Shown piece by piece: positions 35,734 to 44,495 of a DNA stretch of 64,000 nt. Under the pieces are notes generated by a model, which saw only the letters and a program-made list of their open reading frames with translations, did not search any database and was not told the DNA's origin. How positions within the stretch are numbered: the stretch's first letter is position 1; every line of letters begins with the position of its first letter. This stretch comes from Prosthecobacter algae. GTDB lineage: Bacteria > Verrucomicrobiota > Verrucomicrobiia > Verrucomicrobiales > Verrucomicrobiaceae. The translations under genes and the position numbers were made by a program. Location: NCBI RefSeq assembly GCF_039542385.1, contig NZ_BAABIA010000013.1, positions 1-64,000 of the forward strand, written 5' to 3'.

Positions 35734-36020
35734 AGGTTGTTTATCACAGGCTTGTGCAGGCCGATCTTGATCAGGCCTGGCACTACTATGAGGAGGCCTC
35801 CTCTGGCTTGGGTGATCAGTTTTTCAAAGAGTTTTTGGAGATGATTGCGGCCATTCAGCGGCACCCTCAGCGCTGGGGTTTTGCCAGCCGAGGGCGTCGT
35901 CTGGCCCAGTTCAAACGCTTCCCATACAAAATGCTGTACCGCGTGGAGGCTGAGCGGATTAAAGTGCTCGTCGTAAAGCATCAAAAGCGTCGTCCTTCGT
36001 ATGGAGATGGACGTCACTGA
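35730..36020 (+). CDS. RelE/ParE-family toxin
   Basis: A 96-residue protein that starts at GTG overlapping the antitoxin stop. It shows the ParE-type plasmid-stabilisation fold: VVYHRLVQADLDQAWHYYEEASSGLGDQFFKEF, a central IQRHPQRWGF and the strand-rich FKRFPYKMLYRVEAERIKVLVVKHQKRRP. ParE toxins poison DNA gyrase; RelE relatives cleave mRNA. The sequence is nearer the ParE group (R-x-F-P-Y-K-x-x-Y). Confidence 0.8.
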   Translation: MKVVYHRLVQADLDQAWHYYEEASSGLGDQFFKEFLEMIAAIQRHPQRWGFASRGRRLAQFKRFPYKMLYRVEAERIKVLVVKHQKRRPSYGDGRH

Positions 36021-36049
36021 TTTTCCGCTGACTTCTCTTCTGCCACCTC

Positions 36050-36484
36050 ATGTTCAAACTCCTCCTTCATCTTCTCTTCGGCAGCGTCTTCGTCTATGCC
36101 GGAGCTGTGAAGGCTTGGGATCCGGGGTTGTTTTTGATGGATGTGCGCAGCTTTGATCTGCTGCCAGATCCGTATGCGGCTTGGTTGGCCATGTTTCTGC
36201 CCTGGCTGGAGATCTTCTCCGGCTTGGCGGTGATCACGGGTGTCTTGCGCAAGGGAGGTCTGTTGGTCTTGAATGCCAGCCTGCTGGCCTTTCTGGTGGC
36301 CATTGGCATCTCCTGGTATCGGGGCATCGACATCCAGTGCGGCTGCTTCGGCAGCAGCGAGGCCAGCAGCAACTATGTGGAACTCATCGTTCGCGATGTG
36401 GTCCTGCTGGCCCTGGGGCTTTATCTGCAAATGAAAGGTGGCCAGAAGATCACTTCGCCGCCTTCTTCTTCGCCGGTGGTTTGA
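36050..36484 (+). CDS. MauE/DoxX-type membrane protein
   Basis: A 144-residue protein with four helices: LLLHLLFGSVFVYAGAVKAW, the LAMFLPWLEIFSGLAVITG region, LLVLNASLLAFLVAIGISWY and YVELIVRDVVLLALGLYL. The loop IQCGCFGSSEASS carries a closely spaced cysteine pair, as in MauE-like proteins thought to supply or shuttle disulfide reducing power. Its C-terminus overlaps the convergent serine hydrolase by 35 bases. Partner enzyme unknown. Confidence 0.8.
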   Translation: MFKLLLHLLFGSVFVYAGAVKAWDPGLFLMDVRSFDLLPDPYAAWLAMFLPWLEIFSGLAVITGVLRKGGLLVLNASLLAFLVAIGISWYRGIDIQCGCFGSSEASSNYVELIVRDVVLLALGLYLQMKGGQKITSPPSSSPVV

Positions 36485-37625
36485 CCTCCACGCCGGCGGC
36501 TTCCATGACGATTTTTTGGAAGGCATCGCGGGGTTTGCCACTATCGGGAACGAGGACGTTTTGCACTAGGAAGACAGTGACGATCTGGCGCTCCGCATCC
36601 ACCCAGCCATTGGTGGCGAAGGCACCGCCGTGGCCAAAGCTGCCCACGGGCATGGCCCCGCACACGCGTTGGTCCTGGCGGTTCACCTGCCAGCCAAAGG
36701 CATAGGGCAGTGGCCGACCACCGGCAGAGGTCGGCGTGGTCATTTCTTGAATGGATTTGGCGGACAGCAGGCGCACGCCTTCCAGTTCACCTCCGGCGGC
36801 GATCAGGGCATAAAAGCGGCCCATATCCGCAGCGGTGGAAAACAGGCCTCCGCCCGGCTCCGGCGTGCGATGGACCTCGGCATCGCTGGTGACAAAGGGA
36901 TTGTAGGCGCGCTGCAACTCATGCGTGTCCTCATTCATCGTGTAGGTACCGGGAATGCGGGCGCGCAGAGTGTCATCCGGATAAAAGTCGGTGTCCTTCA
37001 TGCCCAGGGGCTCAAAGATGCGCGTGCGCAGAAAGTCGGCGTAGCCCATGCCTGATGCGATCTCGACGATGCGACCAGTCACCGTGGGGCCAAAGCCGTA
37101 CTCGTAGTCACTGCCGGGCTGAAAGGCCAGGGGTGCTTTGAGCAGCTCGTTCACATAAGCCTTCAGGGACGAGGCACCGTCCGTCGCCTTGCGCGGTGGG
37201 AAGGCGATGCCTGCCGTATGGCTCAGCAGGTGCCGCAGGGTGATGGCTTTCTCCGGGGTCGTGCCATCGGCCAGCTTGGCTTCACCCAGGGCAGGCAGCC
37301 ATTTGGAGGCTGGTTCATCCAGCGACAGCTTGCCCTCTTCCACCAGGATCATGACGGCAGTCGCGTTGATGGACTTGGTCATGGAGGCGATCCAGAACAA
37401 CGCATCTTTGCCCATGGCCTTGCCCTGGGAGATATTGGCCAGCCCAACAGCTTCGTGATGCACCACCTTCCCCTTTTCCATCACCAGCGTGACGATGCCT
37501 GCGGCTTGTTTGGCCTTCACTGCTTGTTCCATGGCAGGCTTGATGGCGTCAAGCTTGGGGGTGTCGAGAGCTGGGAGGAGGCTGGGGAAGAGGGCGATGG
37601 AGACTAGAAGGAGGGAGCGGAGCAT
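36450..37625 (-). CDS. Secreted serine hydrolase of the beta-lactamase/penicillin-binding fold
   Basis: A 391-residue protein with a signal peptide (MLRSLLLVSIALFPSLLPAL) and a class-C-beta-lactamase-like domain. The catalytic Ser-x-x-Lys is SMTK at 81-84, the second motif near 175 reads YEYG (in place of Y-x-N), and the C-terminal GHGGAFATNGWVD corresponds to the K-T-G-like strand region. Relatives are esterases, D-aminopeptidases and peptidoglycan-related hydrolases; a true beta-lactamase is less likely. It ends KPPAKKKAAK and overlaps the end of the MauE-like gene. Confidence 0.87.
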   Translation of the reverse strand: MLRSLLLVSIALFPSLLPALDTPKLDAIKPAMEQAVKAKQAAGIVTLVMEKGKVVHHEAVGLANISQGKAMGKDALFWIASMTKSINATAVMILVEEGKLSLDEPASKWLPALGEAKLADGTTPEKAITLRHLLSHTAGIAFPPRKATDGASSLKAYVNELLKAPLAFQPGSDYEYGFGPTVTGRIVEIASGMGYADFLRTRIFEPLGMKDTDFYPDDTLRARIPGTYTMNEDTHELQRAYNPFVTSDAEVHRTPEPGGGLFSTAADMGRFYALIAAGGELEGVRLLSAKSIQEMTTPTSAGGRPLPYAFGWQVNRQDQRVCGAMPVGSFGHGGAFATNGWVDAERQIVTVFLVQNVLVPDSGKPRDAFQKIVMEAAGVEVKPPAKKKAAK

Positions 37626-37689
37626 GGGGTAAGAACGTGGAGGAAGAACAGGCTGTTACAGGGATGCCCATTCAGGGTGAAACTTTCGG

Positions 37690-38739
37690 TTATTCAGGCT
37701 TCTGATGGAAGCTGTCTGCGGCTTTGAGCCACTGCGACAATTCACGGGTACAAAGCTCGATGTTGACTGAACTATTGAGCACCCAAAGGCAGTTTTTGGA
37801 GCTGTCCAACCAGGCGCTGCTGCCAAGCGGTGTGCTTAGACCATAGCCTTTCAGCACGGTCTGCGTTGAAGCCATAAAAGGCTGGATCTTGCCAGCCGAA
37901 ATGAGGTGTTTTGACAATGATTTGGTTTGATCTTTGGTTAGGTGGAAGGCTTTCAACTGCAGAGAGTTGCCTCCTTCGTCTATTTTGGTCGTCTGACTGT
38001 CTCTTAGCTGTTTGATCATTTCTTCGGCCTCACTTTCCTCGATTCTTGTCTCCAGCATGCTGAGAGCGACCGGATAATGAACCACCAGTAAAGCGCGTTT
38101 GTTCGGCAAGTATTCTGCATAGCATCCCGCTGGAAAGATGAGGCCGTGTCGCTCCAAGTCACTTTCGACAGCATGCCATTGATCGGGATCGGCCTTGGTC
38201 TTGGCAAACCAATGCTGGTGCAGGGAATCACTCAAAAGCCAAAGTTGATAGCGAGTCGGGCGGTCTTTGAGTGTGGGATCACGGAAGGCGATCAAAAAGT
38301 CTTCGTTGCTGATATTGACCACCATTTGTGCCTCGTCGCAGAGCTGCTTTAAGACGCTGGCTGCAGTCTGCCCTTTTTCCCGGCAGACCAAGGACACCGT
38401 CTTTCCTGTGACTTCGTTGGAAACAAACAAAGAAGGCCTCAAGCCCTCTTTCGAGCAAAAATTTGCCCAAAGGTTTAGAGCCTCAGTGACGGGCATCTTG
38501 TTCACCTCAAATGAAGACATGGGTAGGGTCTGAATTTTGGTGACCTGTGAAGAGCCGGGAACGGGGCGACGAAAAACAGGCTTCTCATGGTCTCGTTGTT
38601 CTAGCATCCTTTTTTGGTATGCCTTCCAGTCAGCATCCGAATGGAAAGGATCGAGACCCCTCAGATCATTGTTAGGCACCACAAATGCCAGGATCAGATA
38701 GAGAGAGGCTAAAAAGCTAGGGTGTGGGCGAATCAGCAT
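37690..38739 (-). CDS. Secreted protein with an STN-like region, function unknown
   Basis: About 349 residues starting at ATG 38739, where AGGT lies about 10 bases upstream; the frame opens three codons earlier with TTG. A hydrophobic leader (HPSFLASLYLILAFVV) suggests export. Residues about 75-150 resemble a secretin/TonB short N-terminal-type fold: LPMSSFEVNKMPVTEALNLWANFCSKEG, then VSLVCREKGQTAASVLKQLC and VVNISNEDFLIAF. The C-terminal half (AWLDSSKNCLWVLNSSVN) is not recognised. Base composition appears a little lower in G+C than the neighbours. It stands alone between a hydrolase and an aminotransferase. Confidence 0.6.
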   Translation of the reverse strand: MLIRPHPSFLASLYLILAFVVPNNDLRGLDPFHSDADWKAYQKRMLEQRDHEKPVFRRPVPGSSQVTKIQTLPMSSFEVNKMPVTEALNLWANFCSKEGLRPSLFVSNEVTGKTVSLVCREKGQTAASVLKQLCDEAQMVVNISNEDFLIAFRDPTLKDRPTRYQLWLLSDSLHQHWFAKTKADPDQWHAVESDLERHGLIFPAGCYAEYLPNKRALLVVHYPVALSMLETRIEESEAEEMIKQLRDSQTTKIDEGGNSLQLKAFHLTKDQTKSLSKHLISAGKIQPFMASTQTVLKGYGLSTPLGSSAWLDSSKNCLWVLNSSVNIELCTRELSQWLKAADSFHQKPE

Positions 38740-38821
38740 TAAAACCAACCTACCTTTTTTGAAACCCTGCTGTCCAGGTCTTGGTTTATGTGAAATCTGA
38801 ATATCGGCTGATAGGCAGCAT

Positions 38822-38855
38822 AAAAAGAGGTGTCACTGCTGAGCAATGACACCTC
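38822..38855 (-). terminator. Terminator for the Lrp/aminotransferase operon
   Basis: Nine-base arms GAGGTGTCA and TGACACCTC enclose an 11-base loop. On the minus strand the hairpin is followed by TTTTTA. It lies 32 bases downstream of the aminotransferase stop. Confidence 0.8.
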
Positions 38856-38886
38856 CTTGAATGTATAAACTGAGTTCTACCTTTGG

Positions 38887-40059
38887 CTACTTCCGCACCT
38901 CGTTCACGAACTCTTCCATGAGGTCCATGGCTTTGACGATGAGCTCTGGGGCGGTGGCGTAGCAGCAGCGGACGAAGCCTTCACCGGCGGCGCCAAAGGC
39001 GGTGCCGGGGACGACGGCGACGCTCTTTTTCTCGAGCAGGCCGATGGCGAATTCCTTGCTGGTGAGGCCGGTGCTGCGGATCTCCGGGAAGACGTAGAAC
39101 GCCCCGCCGGGATTGAAGCAGTGCAGGCCCATGCCATTGAGGCGGCTAACGATGACATTGCGGCGCTGCTCGTAGCTTTGACGCATGTCTTCATAGGCAC
39201 TGGCACCCATTTTCAGGGCTTCGATGCCGGCCACCTGGCTGAGGATGGGGGCGCAGAGCATGCAGTACTGGTGCACCTTCATCATGGCCTCGATGAGCGG
39301 GGCGGGGGCGCAGGCATAACCGAGACGCCAGCCCGTCATGGCAAAGGCCTTGCTGAAGCCGTGCAGGAGCACAGTGCGCTCGCGCATGCCGGGATACTCG
39401 ACAATGCTCTTGTGCTGCTGGTTGTCGTAGAGTAGCTCGCAGTAGATCTCGTCGGTGAAGACTAACAAATCATGCTTCACGGCCAGGGCGGCGATCTTCT
39501 CCAGCTCCTCGGGCGGCATGACGCCGCCGGTGGGGTTGGTGGGAAAGTTCAGGGCAATGACCTTGGTCTTCGGCGTGATGGCTTTCTCCACATCCGCCGC
39601 CATGAGGGCGAATTTGTTTTCCTCCCGCGTCTCGACGACCACGGGCACGCCGTAGGCCATCTTGATGCTGGGGGAGTAGGAGACGTAGCAAGGCTCGTGA
39701 TAGATGACTTCGTCGCCGGGGTTCAGCATCGCGCGGAAGGCGATGTCGAGGGCTTCGGAGACGCCGACGGTGACCAGGATCTCTTTTTTGGGATCGTAGC
39801 TCGTGCGGAACTGGTTCTCCACGTAACCGCTGATGGCGATGCGCAGGGATTCCAGCCCGAGGTTGGAGGTGTAGCTGGTCTGTCCCTTTTCCAGCGAGCG
39901 GATGGCTGCTTCGCGGATGGGCCAGGGGGTGGGTTTGTCCGGCTCACCGACACCCAGCGAAATCACATCGCTGCGGCCGATGACCAGCTCGAAAAAGTCC
40001 CGGATGCCAGAGCGCGGGAGTTCGCGGATCTGGGTCGAAATTTTGCTGTTGTAATCCAT
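38887..40059 (-). CDS. Class I/II aminotransferase (alanine/aspartate type)
   Basis: A 390-residue PLP enzyme of the aspartate-aminotransferase fold. The N-terminal ISLGVGEPDKPTPWPIREAA, the GLESLRIAISGY substrate segment, LNFPTNPTGGVMPPEELEKI, the Asp of FTDEIYCELLY and the Schiff-base Lys in LHGFSKAFAMTGWRLGYA are all present. It lies 24 bases after an Lrp-family gene in the same orientation. The pair resembles the alaR-alaT arrangement of Bacillus, so alanine synthesis or utilisation is a reasonable guess, but substrate preference cannot be read from sequence. Confidence 0.9.
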   Translation of the reverse strand: MDYNSKISTQIRELPRSGIRDFFELVIGRSDVISLGVGEPDKPTPWPIREAAIRSLEKGQTSYTSNLGLESLRIAISGYVENQFRTSYDPKKEILVTVGVSEALDIAFRAMLNPGDEVIYHEPCYVSYSPSIKMAYGVPVVVETREENKFALMAADVEKAITPKTKVIALNFPTNPTGGVMPPEELEKIAALAVKHDLLVFTDEIYCELLYDNQQHKSIVEYPGMRERTVLLHGFSKAFAMTGWRLGYACAPAPLIEAMMKVHQYCMLCAPILSQVAGIEALKMGASAYEDMRQSYEQRRNVIVSRLNGMGLHCFNPGGAFYVFPEIRSTGLTSKEFAIGLLEKKSVAVVPGTAFGAAGEGFVRCCYATAPELIVKAMDLMEEFVNEVRK

Positions 40060-40083
40060 TTGGTTGGGCCTCTCAGACTAAGG

Positions 40084-40563
40084 TCATGGACTGACGGGCA
40101 GACGTTCTTCGTCGTCCCCGGAATTCGCGAGGAATCCGGACTGCTTGTAGGCCTTCAACTGGAAGTGGGTGGCCGTGGAGAGCACACCGCCGAGGGTGCT
40201 CAGTTTTTCCGCCACAAAGTTCGCCACATCGAGGAGGTCCTTGCCCTCAACGAGCACGGCGAGGTCATAGCCGCCGCTCATGAGGAAGCACTCACGCACC
40301 TGGTCGAATTTGGCAATGCGCTTCGCCAGACGGTCAAAGCCGCCTTCGCGCTCGGGGGTGATGCGCACCTCGATCAGAGCCGTGACGCCGCGATGGCCAG
40401 CCTTGTGTTTGTCCACAACCGCGTTGTAACCCAGGATCGTCTTGTCCGCCTCGGCCGCTCGCATCCTGCGCACGACTTCGTCTTCAGTGAGGCCCAGAAT
40501 TTGGGCCAGCTCGCTGGTGGAGCGGTTTGAATTGATTTGGAGGAGTTGAATCAGGGGATCCAT
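40084..40563 (-). CDS. Lrp/AsnC-family transcriptional regulator
   Basis: A 159-residue protein with an N-terminal winged helix-turn-helix (LLQINSNRSTSELAQILGLTEDEVVRRMRAAEADKTI) and a C-terminal RAM ligand-binding domain (TALIEVRITPEREGGFDRLAKRI, FLMSGGYDLAVLVEGKDLLDV). Members form dimers or octamers that bind amino acids and regulate their own neighbours. The adjacent aminotransferase is the likely target, so the effector may be alanine or another amino acid. The C-terminal tail after ATHFQLKAY is unusual in being acidic and short. Confidence 0.9.
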   Translation of the reverse strand: MDPLIQLLQINSNRSTSELAQILGLTEDEVVRRMRAAEADKTILGYNAVVDKHKAGHRGVTALIEVRITPEREGGFDRLAKRIAKFDQVRECFLMSGGYDLAVLVEGKDLLDVANFVAEKLSTLGGVLSTATHFQLKAYKQSGFLANSGDDEERLPVSP

Positions 40564-40627
40564 GGGAAGCGCAATTTAACGCACCTCTGATATCCTGCAC
40601 AAAGTTTGTTTAACTTCTCACGGTTGC

Positions 40628-41728
40628 TTACTGGCAGCACGCGGTGGAGTGGGCCGGTAGCAGCAGCACCACCAGGGCGGGGGCTGCGACGGCGATGTCT
40701 GCCCAGACGCGAAAGGCCTCCGGCGACAGGCGGTGGCGGTTTTGCCAGACGATCTCTGTGGCGATGAGCCCTGCGCCGATGGCGAGGCTGAGGGGCAGCA
40801 GGGTGGCGGGCAGGTAGTCCAGCGGGATTGCCAAAAGCGCCACAAGGCAGAGGGCGATGGAGCCGCGCAGGGTGCTCTGGGCGCGGCGGCGGTTTTCCTC
40901 AGAGTTGGCTTCACGGGCATTGATGGTGGCCAGATTGCTGATGAAAAGCAGGCCCAGGAGGATCAGTTGCACCCAGTTTTCAGGGCCCTCGCTGCCCAGG
41001 GTGTGAAAACGGGTCCAGGTGGTGCAGCCGAAGGCAAAGAGCAGCCCGGCGGCGAGCTCCTTGCGGAAGTAATTTTCCAGATTTTCATGCCAGCGCAGGC
41101 TGATGAGGATGAGGGTGCCGGTGGCGATGAGCAGCGAGATGGTCACCCGCACGGAAAGCGGGATGGGCAGGGCATTGATGAAGAACAGGAGAAGCAGGAT
41201 GCCAGCCTGCAGCAGCCAGCGGCGCACGCGGATGCTGGTGACGGAGTAGAGCACCAGGTAAAGTGCGATGGGCAGCACCTGGGTGAGGGAGTGGGCCAGC
41301 AGGCCGGAGGGCACCACCCAAAGGGCCAGCCACAGCAGATAGGCCGTGCCTGTGGGGATGACACCCAGCACCAGCGGCCAGCGAAACCGGCGGTAAAACA
41401 GGTGGCGCATGCTCAGTGCCGCCTCGGGCACGCCCCAGGCATCCAGCACGCGGTCTGCCAGGTAGATAAGCCACACGGCGAGGCCCAGGCCGGGGAGAAC
41501 CCCAGGCATGAGGGCCAGGTCATCCATCCGGGCCAGCGCCGCCAGCCACAGCATGGCCACCAGCGGGGCCTCCAGGCTGAGCGTGTGCGGCCACAGCCAG
41601 GCGGGGGTGCGTGGGGAAGGGGAGGGATGAGTGGACGCAGCAGGCAAGGGGAGACATGAAGGCTGCTGGCGACGGATTGCAAACAGAGAGACTTTTCCGT
41701 TTTCATTTTGCCATTCCTCCTCTTCCAT
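40628..41728 (-). CDS. Multi-pass membrane protein, possibly UbiA-like
   Basis: About 366 residues from ATG 41728, placed there because a GGAGGGGGG run stands directly ahead of it and because earlier starts run into the divergent glycosyltransferase. Some eight or nine hydrophobic segments are visible, with the charged pair LADRVLDAWG at about residue 90 and a run of basic residues after it (MRHLFYRRFRWPL). The D-R-x-x-D element is faintly reminiscent of UbiA-type prenyltransferases, but their second Asp motif is not clear, so this is only a possibility. It lies 12 bases from the divergent start of a WaaE-like glycosyltransferase. Confidence 0.6.
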   Translation of the reverse strand: MEEEEWQNENGKVSLFAIRRQQPSCLPLPAASTHPSPSPRTPAWLWPHTLSLEAPLVAMLWLAALARMDDLALMPGVLPGLGLAVWLIYLADRVLDAWGVPEAALSMRHLFYRRFRWPLVLGVIPTGTAYLLWLALWVVPSGLLAHSLTQVLPIALYLVLYSVTSIRVRRWLLQAGILLLLFFINALPIPLSVRVTISLLIATGTLILISLRWHENLENYFRKELAAGLLFAFGCTTWTRFHTLGSEGPENWVQLILLGLLFISNLATINAREANSEENRRRAQSTLRGSIALCLVALLAIPLDYLPATLLPLSLAIGAGLIATEIVWQNRHRLSPEAFRVWADIAVAAPALVVLLLPAHSTACCQ

Positions 41729-41740
41729 CCCCCCTCCGAC

Positions 41741-42535
41741 ATGCCGTACCCGCTTTCCATCGCCATCATCTCCAAAAATGAGGAGGCCAATCTGCGCCGC
41801 TGCCTGGCCAGTGCGGTGGGGCTGGCGGAGGAGATCGTGATCGTGGACAGTGGCAGTACCGATGGCACAGCCGCCGTGGCGGCGGAGTTTGGCGCACGCT
41901 TTGCCCACCAGGAGTGGCTGGGTTTTTCCGCGCAAAAAAACCTGTGCAACAGCTTCTGCACCCAGCCCTGGATCCTGGCCCTGGACTGTGATGAAGAGCT
42001 GTCGCCCGAGCTGCTGGCCTCCATCCGAGCCTTTTTTGACCAGGGAGATGCTGGTCGTTTTGACGCGGCCTGGATGGCGCGGCGGGTTTGGTTCCTGGGC
42101 CGCTGGATCCGCCATGGCGACTGGTACCCGGACAAAAAAGTGCGCCTCTTTCGCCGCGACAAAGGCCGCTGGGAAGGCCACGCCAATAGCCAGGTGCATG
42201 AGCGCCTGGTGGTGGATGGCCCCCACACCACGCTGAAGGGGGATCTCTACCACTACTCCTTCACCGATATGGCACACTACCTGGACAAACATGTGGTTTA
42301 CACGGATGTCTTTGCCGATCATGAAAAGGCCTCTGGCCGCGGCTGGTCCGTGGTGGCCGTGGCCTTCCGGCCCTGGTGGCGCTTTGTCCGCGCTTACATT
42401 TTTCGGCGCGGGTTTCTGGATGGGTTTCCTGGATTTTGGATCGCGGTGGCCACGGCTTTTTTCACCTTCATGCGCTACAGCCGGGCCTATGAGGCGAAGG
42501 TGAGCCGCAAGGCGAGAGATCAGAAAGTCTGTTAA
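41741..42535 (+). CDS. Family 2 glycosyltransferase (WaaE/KdtX-like)
   Basis: A 264-residue cytoplasmic glycosyltransferase with the GT-A fold. Visible motifs: PYPLSIAIISKNEEANLRRCL at the start, the nucleotide-sugar binding VDSGSTDGT, the DxD-like DCDEELSP, and GRWIRHGDWYPDKKVRLFRR, typical of the lipopolysaccharide core transferases that add a glucose or heptose. A C-terminal hydrophobic segment (FWIAVATAFFTFM) suggests membrane contact. It probably takes part in outer-membrane glycolipid synthesis. It starts 12 bases from a divergent membrane protein gene. Confidence 0.85.
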   Translation: MPYPLSIAIISKNEEANLRRCLASAVGLAEEIVIVDSGSTDGTAAVAAEFGARFAHQEWLGFSAQKNLCNSFCTQPWILALDCDEELSPELLASIRAFFDQGDAGRFDAAWMARRVWFLGRWIRHGDWYPDKKVRLFRRDKGRWEGHANSQVHERLVVDGPHTTLKGDLYHYSFTDMAHYLDKHVVYTDVFADHEKASGRGWSVVAVAFRPWWRFVRAYIFRRGFLDGFPGFWIAVATAFFTFMRYSRAYEAKVSRKARDQKVC

Positions 42536-42638
42536 AAAGTTTGTTAGAATGTGCGCTGGGAGTGATACCTGGAAGCCCCTTCAGGGATTCTCTTGAGTGA
42601 GGGCTGTCGTTTGGGCCGCCTGCCAGGATTTCTGACCT

Positions 42639-44384
42639 ATGAAAACGCTGCCTCTTCCAACGTCTGTTTTGGAATCACTCGAACCTCGGCTAGCTCCGGC
42701 CGGCATTGTGAATATCACCGTTTCTGGAGGCGTGCTGACGCTGACTGGGGACGCAAGTGCGAACAACATCGAGGTGGTGGATACGGGTTTTGGCGCCTGG
42801 ACCATCAGCGGCGTAGGCACACAGTTCACTCTGAATGGCACGGGGGCGCCTTTCAGCTCCACCACGATTGCCGTGCAAAATTCGATCAAGGCCAACCTGG
42901 GCGGTGACAATGACAACCTGCAACTGAACGGCCTGGAAATGAGAGGCACCGTTTCCATCCTTGGCGGAGATGGCAACGATACGCTGAGCCTGTTCCAATG
43001 CAGCACGTTGGGGGCCGTCACCTTCGATGGGGGCAACGCCAACGATGACCTCAGCATCGCCGAAGGATTCCACGGCGGCATCACCTTCAAAGGTGGCATC
43101 GGGGTGGATACGGTGACGCTGGTGGACTCCACCTTCACCAAAGCGCTGAACCTGAATTTCGGTTCAGGCAACAGCGCCTTCAGCCTTTCTGGTGACACGA
43201 CACTGCATGGCGGTCTGGCCATCCTGGCCACTGGCATTGCCGGTGATAGTCACAACTATGATGTCTCCAACACCGAACTTATCATCGAGGGATCTGTTTC
43301 CATCAAGGCCACGGGGGCTGGCGCGATGAGCCTGCGTCTGGGCAACTTCGTCACCGATAGCATCCGTGTGGCCGGAGGGTTCGCGGTGACAGGCGGCAAG
43401 GGGGCGGATTCCGTCATCTTTTCACGGGAGGTGATGATCGGCGGTGCGTTCGCATTCAATGCGGGCGCAGGTGGCAATGGCATCTCATCTTTCGATGTTT
43501 CACTGCTGACCTTGGGCAGCTTCAGTTACACAGGCACCACGGGCACCGATGCCCTCAGCCTGACCTCCTCGGGTGGGCAGATCGCCATAGCGAAAGGATT
43601 GACGGTCAAGGCGGGTGACGGCTTCAACAGCCTGAATGTCATGGCTCCGTCCGTCACCATTGGCGGGGCTGTCAATCTCGCTGGTGGCGGCGGCGGGGAC
43701 AGTTTTGCTATCGGCGGTGACTTTGCCTCCATCAACGGAGCTCTCACCTTCAAGCTCGGCAATGGCTACAACACAGGCACTTTTAACCCCGTCGTCGGCA
43801 GGGTGGGCAATGTCAGCTACACTGGCGGGACCGCCGAAGATCTTCTGGATATCGGAAAGTTTGACGGAACCTCCACGGCGATCACCGTGCTGGGCAATAT
43901 CACCAGCGTCATGGGAACGGGCAATGCAGACCTGTCCATCCGCGATGCCTCGGTCCTTGGAAGCATCCTGCACTCCAGCAATGCCACAGTGACCGATAAT
44001 TTTTACATCCGGGAATCCTATGTCCAGGGCAAGGTGACGGGCAACCTTTTGGGGTCCGCAGGGGCCTATGTCCAGGTGCAGGATAGCATTCTTGACATGG
44101 CCTACTCAGTGTCCACCGGAGCCGGTGGGGATGAAGTGGTGCTGGATACGGTCGCTGGCAGCAAAGTCTCCATCTTCAGGGGCGCGGTGAAGATCCTCCT
44201 CGGGGCAGGTGATGACATCGTGACCGCTGGGGGGACCGGTGCGGCGGTTAACCGGGGCAGCTTCTTTGAAAGCACCATCCTGATTGATGGCGGGGCGGAC
44301 AATGACATCGCCAATCTCGAGACCGGTTATTTCAATAGCTTTGCCTTCCCGCTCCAGACGGTGGCGGTGGAGACGGTGAACTGA
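42639..44384 (+). CDS. LEPR-type secreted beta-repeat protein
   Basis: A 581-residue protein. Residues about 9-22 (VLESLEPRLAPAG) match the LEPR N-terminal motif found on large secreted proteins of Planctomycetes and Verrucomicrobia. The rest is an extended beta-helix-like repeat with glycine- and aspartate-rich turns such as LGGDGNDTLSL, GGNANDDLSI and GGKGADSVIF, related to hemolysin-type calcium-binding nonapeptide repeats in general style but not matching GGxGxDxUx strictly. It lacks a conventional signal peptide: the LEPR segment may itself be the export signal. A clear terminator follows at 44411. Role as surface or matrix protein is likely; ligand unknown. Confidence 0.75.
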   Translation: MKTLPLPTSVLESLEPRLAPAGIVNITVSGGVLTLTGDASANNIEVVDTGFGAWTISGVGTQFTLNGTGAPFSSTTIAVQNSIKANLGGDNDNLQLNGLEMRGTVSILGGDGNDTLSLFQCSTLGAVTFDGGNANDDLSIAEGFHGGITFKGGIGVDTVTLVDSTFTKALNLNFGSGNSAFSLSGDTTLHGGLAILATGIAGDSHNYDVSNTELIIEGSVSIKATGAGAMSLRLGNFVTDSIRVAGGFAVTGGKGADSVIFSREVMIGGAFAFNAGAGGNGISSFDVSLLTLGSFSYTGTTGTDALSLTSSGGQIAIAKGLTVKAGDGFNSLNVMAPSVTIGGAVNLAGGGGGDSFAIGGDFASINGALTFKLGNGYNTGTFNPVVGRVGNVSYTGGTAEDLLDIGKFDGTSTAITVLGNITSVMGTGNADLSIRDASVLGSILHSSNATVTDNFYIRESYVQGKVTGNLLGSAGAYVQVQDSILDMAYSVSTGAGGDEVVLDTVAGSKVSIFRGAVKILLGAGDDIVTAGGTGAAVNRGSFFESTILIDGGADNDIANLETGYFNSFAFPLQTVAVETVN

Positions 44385-44410
44385 CCTTCGTCTGCACGCA
44401 TGCTTTCCTG

Positions 44411-44438
44411 GCGCTCCGGTTTTCCGGAGCGCTTTTTT
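44411..44438 (+). terminator. Terminator after the LEPR-type protein
   Basis: Nine-base arms GCGCTCCGG and CCGGAGCGC surround TTTT and lead into six T's, 27 bases after the stop codon. Confidence 0.9.
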
Positions 44439-44495
44439 GTTACAGTCCTGCTTCTAAAGCACTTGCTCTGCGGGCCGCCCATCCCACCATCCGGG

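Noticed and set aside
36450-37625. A true beta-lactamase conferring resistance
   Set aside because: The fold is shared by many esterases and peptidases, and the second active-site motif reads YEYG instead of Y-x-N. Resistance cannot be claimed from this.
42690-44314. Long minus-strand frames within the LEPR-type gene
   Set aside because: They mirror the repeat structure of the plus-strand gene, have no recognisable domain and no ribosome sites.
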